A DNA stretch of 30,713 nt from an uncultured Collinsella sp. GTDB lineage: Bacteria > Actinomycetota > Coriobacteriia > Coriobacteriales > Coriobacteriaceae. The position numbers were made by a program, and so were the translations under genes. The notes beneath the pieces are model-generated. The model worked only from the letters and a program-made list of their open reading frames with translations, ran no database searches and was not told the origin of the DNA. Every line of letters starts with the position of its first letter. Positions within the stretch are counted from its first letter, which is position 1. This document shows, piece after piece, positions 1 to 8,432 of the stretch. The stretch is taken from positions 1-30,713 of the forward strand of contig UQNB01000021.1 of the NCBI GenBank assembly GCA_900542235.1, in the 5' to 3' direction.

Positions 1-37
1 GATTTTGCCTCTTGACAATGTCCTGCTCATATTAAAA

Positions 38-112
38 GGAACGTCCCCAAGTGCCAAATGCCGCAAGAATGTCCCCTTTGACTAGTCATTTAAGAACGTC
101 CCCAATGACTAC
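38..112. repeat. Cluster of three AAGAAYGTCCCC-type repeats; the last is a 33-bp REP-like hairpin
   Basis: Three related copies of a motif close to AAGAACGTCCCC lie in the same direction at about 38-49, 65-76 and 93-103. The last belongs to a 33-bp unit (80-112) whose ends pair as a hairpin (TAGTCATT with AATGACTA). An inverted copy of this 33-bp unit lies at 30571-30603 with 30 of 33 matches. This looks like a dispersed REP-type palindrome. No gene is visible in 1-302. Confidence 0.75.
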
Positions 113-130
113 CCTGCCGTATCCGGAGCA

Positions 131-261
131 AGGCAACGCCGCAGGTAGAGGACGGACAGCGAGCGACGTCCAGAGCGAACAAGTTGGCATGAAAAAGGCA
201 AGGCATAGACCTTCTGGTCATGCCTTGCCTTTTGAATGACAAATTGTCGCTCTGGACGTCG
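131..261 (+). repeat. Conserved module with nested hairpins (left copy)
   Basis: The segment 132-162 is nearly identical to 30611-30641 at the right end, sharing GCAGGTAGAGGACGGACAGC. It is followed by a hairpin with arms 193-206 and 220-233 (14 bp), one unpaired base, and an inner GACC-TTCT-GGTC stem-loop. A second stem (164-178 with 247-261, 15 bp perfect) encloses that hairpin. On the minus strand the hairpin is followed by five T, so it can terminate the hspR operon. The same inner loop occurs in the right-hand copy although the outer stem differs, which suggests structural conservation. Whether it is a small RNA, a terminator family or a mobile repeat cannot be decided here. Confidence 0.65.
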
Positions 262-275
262 AGCAGCGTCGGCCC

Positions 276-303
276 GTTACGCGGTTTGGTAAAACCGCGT
301 AAC
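276..303 (-). terminator. Hairpin directly after hspR
   Basis: A perfect 12-bp stem (276-287 with 292-303) with a GGTA loop overlaps the hspR stop codon. It has no U-tract on the minus strand. It is probably an mRNA 3' stabiliser or part of a tandem terminator with the 193-233 hairpin. Confidence 0.6.
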
Positions 304-719
304 TACAAATCCCCGCCGGCGCCCAGCAGCTTGCGCATGACTTGCTCGGGGTTAACTGAGCCGTCGCGCGGGGCCAGGGCGGTGATCTTCTTTTGCATCT
401 TGTACTCGTGCAGCTCGTCCTCGAGCTGGCGTACGCGGGCGCGGAGCTTCTCGTTCTCGCGTTCGCGCTCCTCGGCACGCTCCTTCATATCGAGGATGCG
501 CACCACGCCGGCGAGGTTGATGCCCTCGTCGGTCAGTTGGTTGATGAGCTCCAGGCGCTCGATATCGGCACGCGAATACAGACGCGTGTTGCCGCCCGAG
601 CGCTGGGGATTCACCAAGCCTTTGGACTCGTAGACGCGCAGAGTCTGCGGGTGCATGCCGGTCAGCTCGGCCGCCACGCTGATCATGTACAGCGGTTTGT
701 TCCTATTGTCCTCGGCCAT
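303..719 (-). CDS. hspR: Heat-shock repressor HspR, MerR family
   Basis: A 138-residue MerR-family regulator. The winged-helix region (about residues 10-75) contains LRVYESKGLVNP and GGNTRLYSRADIERL, typical of HspR. It is followed by a charged coiled coil (about 78-118) that would mediate dimerisation. In actinobacteria HspR binds HAIR operators upstream of dnaK, with DnaK acting as co-repressor. Being the last gene of dnaK-grpE-dnaJ-hspR fits that autoregulatory loop. dnaJ ends 72 bases upstream. I found no good HAIR match upstream of dnaK, so the operator in this organism may differ from the consensus. Confidence 0.93.
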   Translation of the reverse strand: MAEDNRNKPLYMISVAAELTGMHPQTLRVYESKGLVNPQRSGGNTRLYSRADIERLELINQLTDEGINLAGVVRILDMKERAEERERENEKLRARVRQLEDELHEYKMQKKITALAPRDGSVNPEQVMRKLLGAGGDL

Positions 720-791
720 GCTACCTGACCCCTTTCCGTCTCGTTATCGTCCATCATAAGCCCGTGGGCGCGGGCGTGCGCCGCGACCGCC

Positions 792-1757
792 CTAGTACGT
801 CGCCTTGTAACGGTTGACCTTCTCGCGATAGTCGCGTGTGTCGGTCTCGCGCAGCTTGGTCATGGCATCGCGCTCGTCATCGGATAGGTTCGTGGGGACC
901 TGCACCTTGATCTCGACGAGCAGCGCGCCTGTGCGGCCACGGTGCTTAACGTCGGGCGCCCCCATTTCCTTAAAGCGGAACTTCTTGCCCGTCTGGGTAC
1001 CCGCGGGCACCTTCAGACGAACCGTCGCACCGCCGGGCGTCGGCACGTCCACCGTGCAGCCGAGCGCCGCCTCGTAGACCGAGACCGGTACCTCCATGGT
1101 CACGTCGGCACCTTTGCGCTTAAACAGCGGGTGCTCCTCCACATGCGTGGTCACGACCAGGTCGCCGCGCTCGCCACCCGCAACGCCATACTCGCCGCGA
1201 CGCTTGTAGCGCAGCTTGCCGCCGTCGACCGCACCCGCAGGCACCGAGACCGTAATGGTCTGCTGCTCACCTGTCGAGGGAATGCGATAGGTGACCTTGT
1301 GCGTCACACCGCGAAACGCGTCCTCGGCCGTCACATCGACGGTCAGCGACAGGTCGCCGCCCTTGCGAGCACGGCTGCGGCCAGCGCCGGCACCGGCAGC
1401 GCCCGCAGCCCCGGCAAAGCCCGAGCCCCAATCGCTGCCCCAGGCGCCGTTGCCGCTAAAGATGCTGTCGAAGATGTCGCCCCAGCCGCTGGCACCCGCG
1501 CCGGCACCGTAGCCGCCGCCATACGCGCCGCCCGCGCCCGGCATACCGCCAAACATGAGCATCTGGTCGTACTCTTTGCGCTTCTTCTCGTCCGAAAGCG
1601 TCTCATAGGCCTCGCTGATCTCCTTAAACTTGGCCTCGTCGCCGCCGGCATCGGGGTGATATTTTTGCGCGAGCTTGCGAAACGCGCTCTTGATCTCTTT
1701 GTCGGAGGCGCTCTTGGATACGCCCAGGATGTCATAGAAGGTTTTGCCTGCAGCCAT
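792..1757 (-). CDS. dnaJ: Type II (zinc-finger-less) DnaJ co-chaperone
   Basis: A 321-residue DnaJ/CbpA-like Hsp40 that delivers substrates to DnaK and stimulates its ATPase. The J domain starts at FYDILGVSKSASDKEIK and carries the HPD triad in QKYHPDAGGD. A Gly/Ala-rich linker (about residues 65-130) and the two C-terminal beta domains follow. The CxxCxGxG zinc repeats of type I DnaJ are absent, so this is a type II/CbpA-like form. The ATG at 1757 is chosen because GGAG lies at the right distance. An upstream in-frame start would add 11 residues of poor quality. A GC-rich hairpin separates it from grpE and could reduce dnaJ-hspR expression. Confidence 0.93.
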   Translation of the reverse strand: MAAGKTFYDILGVSKSASDKEIKSAFRKLAQKYHPDAGGDEAKFKEISEAYETLSDEKKRKEYDQMLMFGGMPGAGGAYGGGYGAGAGASGWGDIFDSIFSGNGAWGSDWGSGFAGAAGAAGAGAGRSRARKGGDLSLTVDVTAEDAFRGVTHKVTYRIPSTGEQQTITVSVPAGAVDGGKLRYKRRGEYGVAGGERGDLVVTTHVEEHPLFKRKGADVTMEVPVSVYEAALGCTVDVPTPGGATVRLKVPAGTQTGKKFRFKEMGAPDVKHRGRTGALLVEIKVQVPTNLSDDERDAMTKLRETDTRDYREKVNRYKATY

Positions 1758-1830
1758 CGTAGCTCCTCTCCTGTTACGTCCGCCGCCCATGCAGACGACG
1801 GTTCATGCTTTCATATGGCACTAGGCCAGA

Positions 1831-1860
1831 AAGGGCCCCGGGTGTTGCCCCGGGGCCCTT
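1831..1860 (-). terminator. GC-rich hairpin between grpE and dnaJ
   Basis: A perfect 12-bp stem (1831-1842 with 1849-1860) with a 6-base loop is almost entirely G/C. On the minus strand it is followed by TCTGG after the two terminal T of the stem, a weak U-tract. It sits in the grpE-dnaJ gap, so it may be a leaky terminator or processing barrier that sets lower dnaJ-hspR levels. Confidence 0.65.
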
Positions 1861-1865
1861 CTCAA

Positions 1866-2708
1866 TTACTCCTCGGTGCTCTCGGCCGTATCGGCCGCAG
1901 CATCCTCGGGCGCCGCTTCGGGCTCCGGTGCGGGGCGCTTCTCGCCGCCGTAGGTCACCGTCACCATCGCGGAACGCAGGATGCGATCCGCCATGCGGTA
2001 GCCCTTCTGGTACACGTCGTTGACGGTCTCGTCGTACTGCGACGCGTCCTCGACGCGACCCACGGCCTGGTGCTCGAGCGGATCGAACGCCTCGCCCTTG
2101 GGGTCGATGGGCTCAACGCCCTCGTGCGCAAACACATCGAGCAGCTTGGCATGCACCGCGTCGACGCCGTCGACGAACTGCTTAAAGTCGTCGGCAAGCT
2201 CCTGGCTGCGGGCATGGTCGATCGCACGCTCGATATCGTCGACCACCGGCAGCAGCGCGGTGACGAGCTTCTCGGTCGCGCGCTCGCGCTCGGCGATACG
2301 CTCATTGGCGGTGCGGCGACGGAAGTTCTCCCAGTCGGCCTGAAGACGGGCGGTACGCTCAGTGGCGTCCTTTGCCTTGTCCTCGGCGACCTTCTGAGCC
2401 TCTGCCGCAGCATCGAGCTCATTGCGCACGTCGGCGAGCTCCTTTTGGGCCTGCTCGAACTTGAGCTTAAAGTCGTTGTCGGCGGCTTCCTCACCGGCGC
2501 GGATAGCGGCTTCCACCATCTCGTCCTCGGTCATCGTCGCCTCCTTGTTGGAATCCTCTACCTGGTTCTCGGCAGCCTCGGCGGCCTCGGCCTCGTTGGC
2601 CTCGGTATCGTCGACGGCCTCTACGGGAATCTTCACGTCCTTCTCCTCAGAGTCAACGGGGGCGGCACCAACGGCGGCCGCCTCCGTGCGAGCTTTACGG
2701 GCGGACAT
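1866..2708 (-). CDS. grpE: Nucleotide exchange factor GrpE
   Basis: A 280-residue GrpE, longer than the common 170-200 residues because of an acidic, Ala/Glu-rich N-terminal extension (about 1-60) and an acidic C-terminal tail. The core has a long coiled coil (about 80-130), the signature LQADWENFRRRTANER, and the beta domain with FDPLEHQAV and a C-terminal GYRMADRILRSAMVTV. It exchanges ADP for ATP on DnaK. The ATG lies 2 bases after the dnaK stop, with GAGGAC inside the end of dnaK as a likely ribosome site, so translation is probably coupled. Confidence 0.96.
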   Translation of the reverse strand: MSARKARTEAAAVGAAPVDSEEKDVKIPVEAVDDTEANEAEAAEAAENQVEDSNKEATMTEDEMVEAAIRAGEEAADNDFKLKFEQAQKELADVRNELDAAAEAQKVAEDKAKDATERTARLQADWENFRRRTANERIAERERATEKLVTALLPVVDDIERAIDHARSQELADDFKQFVDGVDAVHAKLLDVFAHEGVEPIDPKGEAFDPLEHQAVGRVEDASQYDETVNDVYQKGYRMADRILRSAMVTVTYGGEKRPAPEPEAAPEDAAADTAESTEE

Positions 2709-2710
2709 GA

Positions 2711-4603
<1,893 letters not shown>

Positions 4604-4631
4604 TAGAAATTCCCTCTCTCTTGTGCGTTTG

Positions 4632-4659
4632 CACCGACTCGGCGGTCTGCCGAGCGGTG
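4632..4659 (-). other. Hairpin in the dnaK leader
   Basis: The dnaK 5' leader contains a stem formed by CACC-GA-CTCGGC (4632-4643) and GCCGAG-C-GGTG (4649-4659), broken by one small internal loop. It lies about 30 bases before the start codon. It could affect mRNA stability or translation. A regulatory role is only a guess. Confidence 0.4.
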
Positions 4660-4689
4660 TTTCGGCTTGTCTTTCAGGATGTAGTGTAT

Positions 4690-4740
4690 CCCCTTATGGG
4701 CCGGAATATACAAAATCTAAGTCAATTCATATAAGATTTC
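4690..4740 (-). promoter_or_regulatory. Probable dnaK promoter region
   Basis: An A/T-rich island about 90-130 bases upstream of dnaK holds a minus-strand TTGACT (complement of 4720-4725) and TATATT and GATACACT segments that could serve as -10 elements. None gives ideal spacing. The TTGACT lies between the arms of an inverted repeat AAATCT/AGATTT (4713-4718, 4734-4739). The exact hexamers are not settled. Confidence 0.35.
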
Positions 4741-4866
4741 TTATTGCTGAGAGTTTAGGTTCTTAAATGCGCAGGTAGATGCGCTGATTGAGTTCTCGGC
4801 AAATCTATTGAGATCTATGTAGAGATGACTGAGGTTTGGGTCCGAGGGTGCCTGGGGTTGCCTTGC

Positions 4867-5036
4867 GGAAAGCTCGTCCCGTTTTGAGCGTCGATTTCGG
4901 GATGCGGTTTCCGGTCGAGCCCTCAACCGGAAAGGGCGTCCCGGTCTGAGCGCGAATTCTGGGACACAGTTTCCGCTAGCGGGCCCAACCGGAAACTACG
5001 ACCCGGTTTTCGGCCAAATAACGGGATGCCCTTTCC
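4867..5036. repeat. Three tandem 46-bp imperfect palindromes, 62-bp period
   Basis: Units at 4867-4912, 4929-4974 and 4991-5036 each begin GGAAA and end TTTCC, with a CCC(G) block in the left arm and a matching GGGA block in the right arm. Each unit is 46 bp and each start is exactly 62 bp after the previous one. The 16-bp spacers both end CAACC. The arms of each unit pair at roughly 10-12 of 14-15 positions, so each can fold as a hairpin. They fill the middle of the dnaK-ferredoxin divergent region. The rest of 4604-5260 shows no gene. Confidence 0.8.
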
Positions 5037-5171
5037 ACAGGCGCGCTCAATAGCTCAATATTTCAAGTCACCTTTAGCTAACATTTGCGCAGCTCAACGG
5101 CCCCACCTGCGCGTTTTTTAGTAAACCTTGGCATACTCGGCGAACGGTATGAAGATGCCGGCCAGAGGGTA

Positions 5172-5199
5172 TTGCAAACGGTCGCTCCCGTGGTATGTT
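5172..5199 (+). promoter_or_regulatory. Candidate ferredoxin promoter
   Basis: TTGCAA (5172-5177) and TATGTT (5194-5199) are separated by 16 bases. They lie about 60 bases upstream of the ferredoxin start and resemble a sigma-70-type promoter. Confidence 0.45.
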
Positions 5200-5260
5200 T
5201 TTGCCCGAATCAAACCGGCGCGCATCGCCTGTAGCGTCGGTCAACAGAGAGGAAACTACC

Positions 5261-5446
5261 ATGGCTCATCCCGTAATTGATGCCGACGAGTGCATCGCTT
5301 GTGGCGTTTGCGTCGACTCCTGCCCCGCTGGCGTTCTGGAGCTCCAGGACGTCGCTACCGTCGCTGACGAGGACTCCTGCGTCGCCTGTGGCGCTTGCCA
5401 GGACGCTTGCCCCGCTGGCGCGATCACCGAGATCGTCGAGGAGTAA
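5261..5446 (+). CDS. 2[4Fe-4S] ferredoxin
   Basis: A 61-residue clostridial-type ferredoxin, a soluble low-potential electron carrier in the cytoplasm. It has two complete cluster motifs, CIACGVCVDSCP (about residues 11-22) and CVACGACQDACP (about 42-53), each CxxCxxCxxxCP. The length matches the family. The ATG at 5261 is preceded by AGAGAGGA at good spacing. An in-frame upstream start would add a non-ferredoxin tail and is rejected. It is monocistronic, with its own promoter candidate and a strong terminator. It could supply pyruvate:ferredoxin oxidoreductase or hydrogenase, but the sequence does not show the partner. Confidence 0.96.
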   Translation: MAHPVIDADECIACGVCVDSCPAGVLELQDVATVADEDSCVACGACQDACPAGAITEIVEE

Positions 5447-5485
5447 CAACTCCCCCACCTGCACACTCAAAAGTACACCGTGCAC

Positions 5486-5526
5486 AAAAAGGAGGCCTCC
5501 GCATCGCCGCGGAGGCCTCCTTTTTT
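5486..5526 (+). terminator. Strong intrinsic terminator after ferredoxin
   Basis: A 12-bp perfect stem GGAGGCCTCCGC (5491-5502) with 5509-5520, a 6-base loop, a preceding run of five A and a following run of six T. It can work in both directions, so it may also block readthrough from the nad operon, whose last gene ends at 5591. Confidence 0.93.
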
Positions 5527-5590
5527 GTTTGTGCGGATAACTAATTTGGCACCGCTGCAGATTGCCGCTTAGGGGCATTTGCAGCGTCGG

Positions 5591-6136
5591 CTAAGAGAGG
5601 TCGTCTTCGTAGGGCATGAGGTCTGCCAAGTAGCCTTTCTCCTTGAGCATAGCCTCGATCTCGTCGAGGGTTTGCTCGTCTTCTGCCGCAATGCGGTGGA
5701 AGTGATAGCCGCTGGTTACCGTCAGCAGCGGAAAGCTCTTGCCACTGGCAATATCGTGCAGATAGCGCTCAACATCGCGACGATTGCGAATGTCCAGATC
5801 GGCTGTGATCTTACCGTACACGCGGTGATTGACGATCACGTTGAGCACGGCGCCGCCGGCGTCGACGATACTCGTGAGCTCATCGCCTGCCTGCTCCACG
5901 CTGTGGCGAACCTTGACCAAGCGCGTAGGCACGGCGGGGCTGCTGGGGGCCTCCTGCAGCACATAACCACGGTTGGTTGCCACGACATCGTGTCCATCGG
6001 CACGCAACAGGGCAATGTCCTGAACCACGACCTGACGGCTCACGCCAACCTCGCGGGCAAGTGCGCTGCCCGAAACGGGCTCCTTGGCTCCCTCGAGCAC
6101 GCCCATGATGGCACGGCGACGCTCGCGGGCGTTCAT
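5591..6136 (-). CDS. niaR: NAD biosynthesis repressor NiaR (HTH_11 plus 3H domain)
   Basis: A 181-residue transcription factor. Residues about 5-60 form an HTH_11 domain (SGSALAREVGVSRQVVVQDI). Residues about 72-175 form the 3H domain, named for conserved histidines visible here as VRHSVE (H78), VNHRVYGKI (H104) and GYHFHRI (H145/H147). NiaR (YrxA) proteins bind nicotinate and repress NAD synthesis and niacin uptake genes. The ATG overlaps the nadC stop by one base (TAATG), so it is translationally coupled and is the last gene of nadA-nadB-nadC-niaR. The palindrome at 9500-9543 is its likely operator, making the operon self-regulated. Confidence 0.93.
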   Translation of the reverse strand: MNARERRRAIMGVLEGAKEPVSGSALAREVGVSRQVVVQDIALLRADGHDVVATNRGYVLQEAPSSPAVPTRLVKVRHSVEQAGDELTSIVDAGGAVLNVIVNHRVYGKITADLDIRNRRDVERYLHDIASGKSFPLLTVTSGYHFHRIAAEDEQTLDEIEAMLKEKGYLADLMPYEDDLS

Positions 6137-6996
6137 TATTTACCGTCCAGCAGACGCAGGTGCTTAAGCGAGAGGTCGAGGATCGGGGCGGAGTGTGTCA
6201 GCGCGCCCGAGCTAATAAAGTCGACGCCCAGATCGGCCAGAGCGCGGATATTGCTGGCATCCACATTGCCCGAGCACTCGGTCTTGGCACGACCGGCGAT
6301 AAGCTCAATCGCGGCAGCCATGTCATCGTGGGTCATGTTGTCGAACATGATGATGTCGGCACCGGCCTCCACGGCCTCGCGTACCATGTCCAGGTTCTCG
6401 CACTCAATCTCGACCGTCGTGGTAAACGATGCGTGGGCGCGTGCCATCTCGATCGCACGAGTCACACCACCGGCGGCGTCGATATGGTTGTCCTTGAGCA
6501 TGACGGCCGTCGACAGGTTGTAGCGGTGGTTGCTGCCGCCACCGATCTCAACCGCGGCCTTCTCGAAGACGCGCATGCCCGGTGTGGTCTTGCGTGTGTC
6601 GACAAGCACGGTCTTGGTACCCTCGAGCGCCGCTGCCATGTTGTGCGTGTAGGTGGCAATACCGCTCATACGCTGCAGATAGTTGAGCGCCACGCGCTCG
6701 CCCGAAAGCAGCACGCGCGCGTCGCCGCGCACCTGGCCCACGTGATCGCCGGCGTGCACCTCGTCGCCATCCGAGACATCGAACAACACGGAGCTCTGCG
6801 GATCCAGCAGCTCAAAGGTGCGGGCGAACACATCCAGGCCGGCAATGATGCCGTCGGCCTTGGCGATAAGCTCCACCGTGGCGGGGCGCGCCGTGGGGCA
6901 CACGCTCGCCGTGCTCACGTCCTCAAACGTAATGTCCTCGCGCAGAGCCTGCAGAATCAGATCATCGACGACGAGTTTCATAGTAATGGGATTCAT
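6136..6996 (-). CDS. nadC: Quinolinate phosphoribosyltransferase (nicotinate-nucleotide pyrophosphorylase)
   Basis: A 286-residue NadC, the usual length. It converts quinolinate and PRPP to nicotinate mononucleotide, CO2 and pyrophosphate. Visible signatures are LNYLQRMSGIAT, VDTRKTTPGMRVFEKAAV, GGGSNHRYNL and MLKDNHI, followed by barrel segments ending FISSGALTHSAP. The start at 6996 lies 3 bases after the nadB stop, with GGAG inside the nadB end as ribosome site. An alternative Met five residues in is less well placed. Confidence 0.97.
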   Translation of the reverse strand: MNPITMKLVVDDLILQALREDITFEDVSTASVCPTARPATVELIAKADGIIAGLDVFARTFELLDPQSSVLFDVSDGDEVHAGDHVGQVRGDARVLLSGERVALNYLQRMSGIATYTHNMAAALEGTKTVLVDTRKTTPGMRVFEKAAVEIGGGSNHRYNLSTAVMLKDNHIDAAGGVTRAIEMARAHASFTTTVEIECENLDMVREAVEAGADIIMFDNMTHDDMAAAIELIAGRAKTECSGNVDASNIRALADLGVDFISSGALTHSAPILDLSLKHLRLLDGK

Positions 6997-6999
6997 GGT

Positions 7000-8376
7000 C
7001 TACTCCTCCACGGCCTGCGTACCGGCGGCACGGGCCAAATCATCGATTGCCAGGGTGTCGGCGCTCAGGGCGCGATGACGGCCATCGAGCGCGGGCTCGC
7101 CCGCCTGCTCCACGGCAAGCGACTCGCCGGTGCGCATACGCCAAGCAGCGCGGCGACCCCAGACTAGGGATTCGAGCAAGCTGTTGGAAGCTAGGCGATT
7201 CTTGCCGTGAACGCCGTTGCAGGCCGTCTCGCCGGCGGCGTAGAGCTCGGGCATCGAGGTGCGGCCGTCCTTGTCGACCCACACGCCGCCCATAAAGTAG
7301 TGCTGCGTGGGCGTGACGGGGATGGGCTCATCCAGGATGTCGCGACCGTCCTCAAGGCAGCGCGCGCGGATGTTGGCGAAGTGCCCGGTCACCACATCGC
7401 GCTCGACGGGGGCAAAGCTCAGCCACTCGTGCTCGGTGCCGTCCTGCTTCATCTGCTCGCGAATAGCGGCGGCGACCACGTCGCGCGGCTGCAGTTCGTC
7501 GGTAAAGCGCTCGCCGGCGGCGTTGAGCAGAATCGCGCCCTCGCCGCGGCAGCTCTCGCTGATCAGGAAAGTGCGGCCCGGCTGCGGCGAGAATAGACCC
7601 GTGGGGTGAATCTGCACGTAGTCCAGGTGCTCCATCGTAATGTCGTGCTCCTGCGCGATGTAGCAGGCATCGCCGGTGAGCTGCGGGTAGTTGGTGGAGT
7701 GATCGTACACGCCACCGATTCCGCCCGTCGCCCACAGCGTATGGCGAGCATGAATCTCAAACGGCTCGCCGGCATGCACGCCCTCGGCGGCATTTGCCAG
7801 CTCGTCGGCGGGACGAACCGAATCGCCCTCGTCCACGGGAACGGCGACGACGCCGGTGCACACCGTGGCGCCGCCACGCTCGCCCGTCAGGATGTCGGTC
7901 ATGGCCACGTGCTCCAAAATCTGCACGTTATCCAGCTTGCGAACGGCCTGGAGCAGCTTGGTTGTGATCTCCTTGCCCGTAATGTCGGCATGGAAGGCAA
8001 TGCGCGGGCGGCTGTGCGCGCCCTCACGGGTAAAGTCGAGGCCGCCATCGGCCTTGCGCTCAAAGTCCACGCCTATCGCCAGCAGGTCATTGATGACCGA
8101 GCGGCTCGAGCGGATCATGATGTCGACGCTCTCGCGGCGGTTCTCGTAGTGGCCGGCGCGCATGGTGTCCTCAAAGAAGGCGTCGTAGTCCGAGCCCTCG
8201 GGCAGCACGCAGATGCCGCCCTGTGCGAGCATCGAGTCGCACTCGTCGACAGCGCCCTTGGAGAGCATGACCACGCGCGTGCTCGTCGGCAGATTGAGGG
8301 CCGCGTACAGGCCCGCCACGCCGCAGCCGGCAATGACAACGTCGCACTCCATGTCGGGGTATTGTTTGGTTTCCAC
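7000..8376 (-). CDS. nadB: L-aspartate oxidase, short form
   Basis: A 458-residue FAD enzyme that oxidises L-aspartate to iminoaspartate, the NadA substrate. The N-terminal dinucleotide fold has VVIAGCGVAGLYAAL. Active-site blocks include REGAHSRPRIAFH, GGIGGVYDHSTN, RGEGAILLN and NRLASNSLLESLVWGRRAA. It ends shortly after this last block, lacking most of the C-terminal helical domain of the roughly 540-residue E. coli enzyme. I chose the GTG at 8376 because GGGAGAGG sits 7 bases upstream. An ATG at 8352 is possible but has no clear ribosome site. The longer in-frame extension into nadA is not real. Confidence 0.93.
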   Translation of the reverse strand: METKQYPDMECDVVIAGCGVAGLYAALNLPTSTRVVMLSKGAVDECDSMLAQGGICVLPEGSDYDAFFEDTMRAGHYENRRESVDIMIRSSRSVINDLLAIGVDFERKADGGLDFTREGAHSRPRIAFHADITGKEITTKLLQAVRKLDNVQILEHVAMTDILTGERGGATVCTGVVAVPVDEGDSVRPADELANAAEGVHAGEPFEIHARHTLWATGGIGGVYDHSTNYPQLTGDACYIAQEHDITMEHLDYVQIHPTGLFSPQPGRTFLISESCRGEGAILLNAAGERFTDELQPRDVVAAAIREQMKQDGTEHEWLSFAPVERDVVTGHFANIRARCLEDGRDILDEPIPVTPTQHYFMGGVWVDKDGRTSMPELYAAGETACNGVHGKNRLASNSLLESLVWGRRAAWRMRTGESLAVEQAGEPALDGRHRALSADTLAIDDLARAAGTQAVEE

Positions 8377-8394
8377 AGGAATCCTCTCCCTTGT

Positions 8395-8429
8395 AATGTG
8401 ACATGCGGGACTGTCCCTCATGTCACATT
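8395..8429. repeat. 35-bp near-perfect palindrome with GGGAC-GTCCC core, between nadA and nadB
   Basis: The outer arms AATGTGACATG (8395-8405) and CATGTCACATT (8419-8429) are perfect. The loop contains GGGAC-T-GTCCC, so almost all 35 bases pair. It lies just after the nadA stop, inside the operon. It could be a REP-type element or an mRNA processing or attenuation hairpin. Confidence 0.8.
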
Positions 8430-8432
8430 GGC

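Noticed and set aside
4788..4820. TTGAGT near 4788 as half of an HspR HAIR site
   Set aside because: There is no ACTCAA partner at the required spacing, and it lies far upstream of the likely promoter.
4867..5036. 62-bp period repeats as a CRISPR array
   Set aside because: The units are degenerate and palindromic throughout, the 16-bp spacers resemble each other, and there are only three copies.
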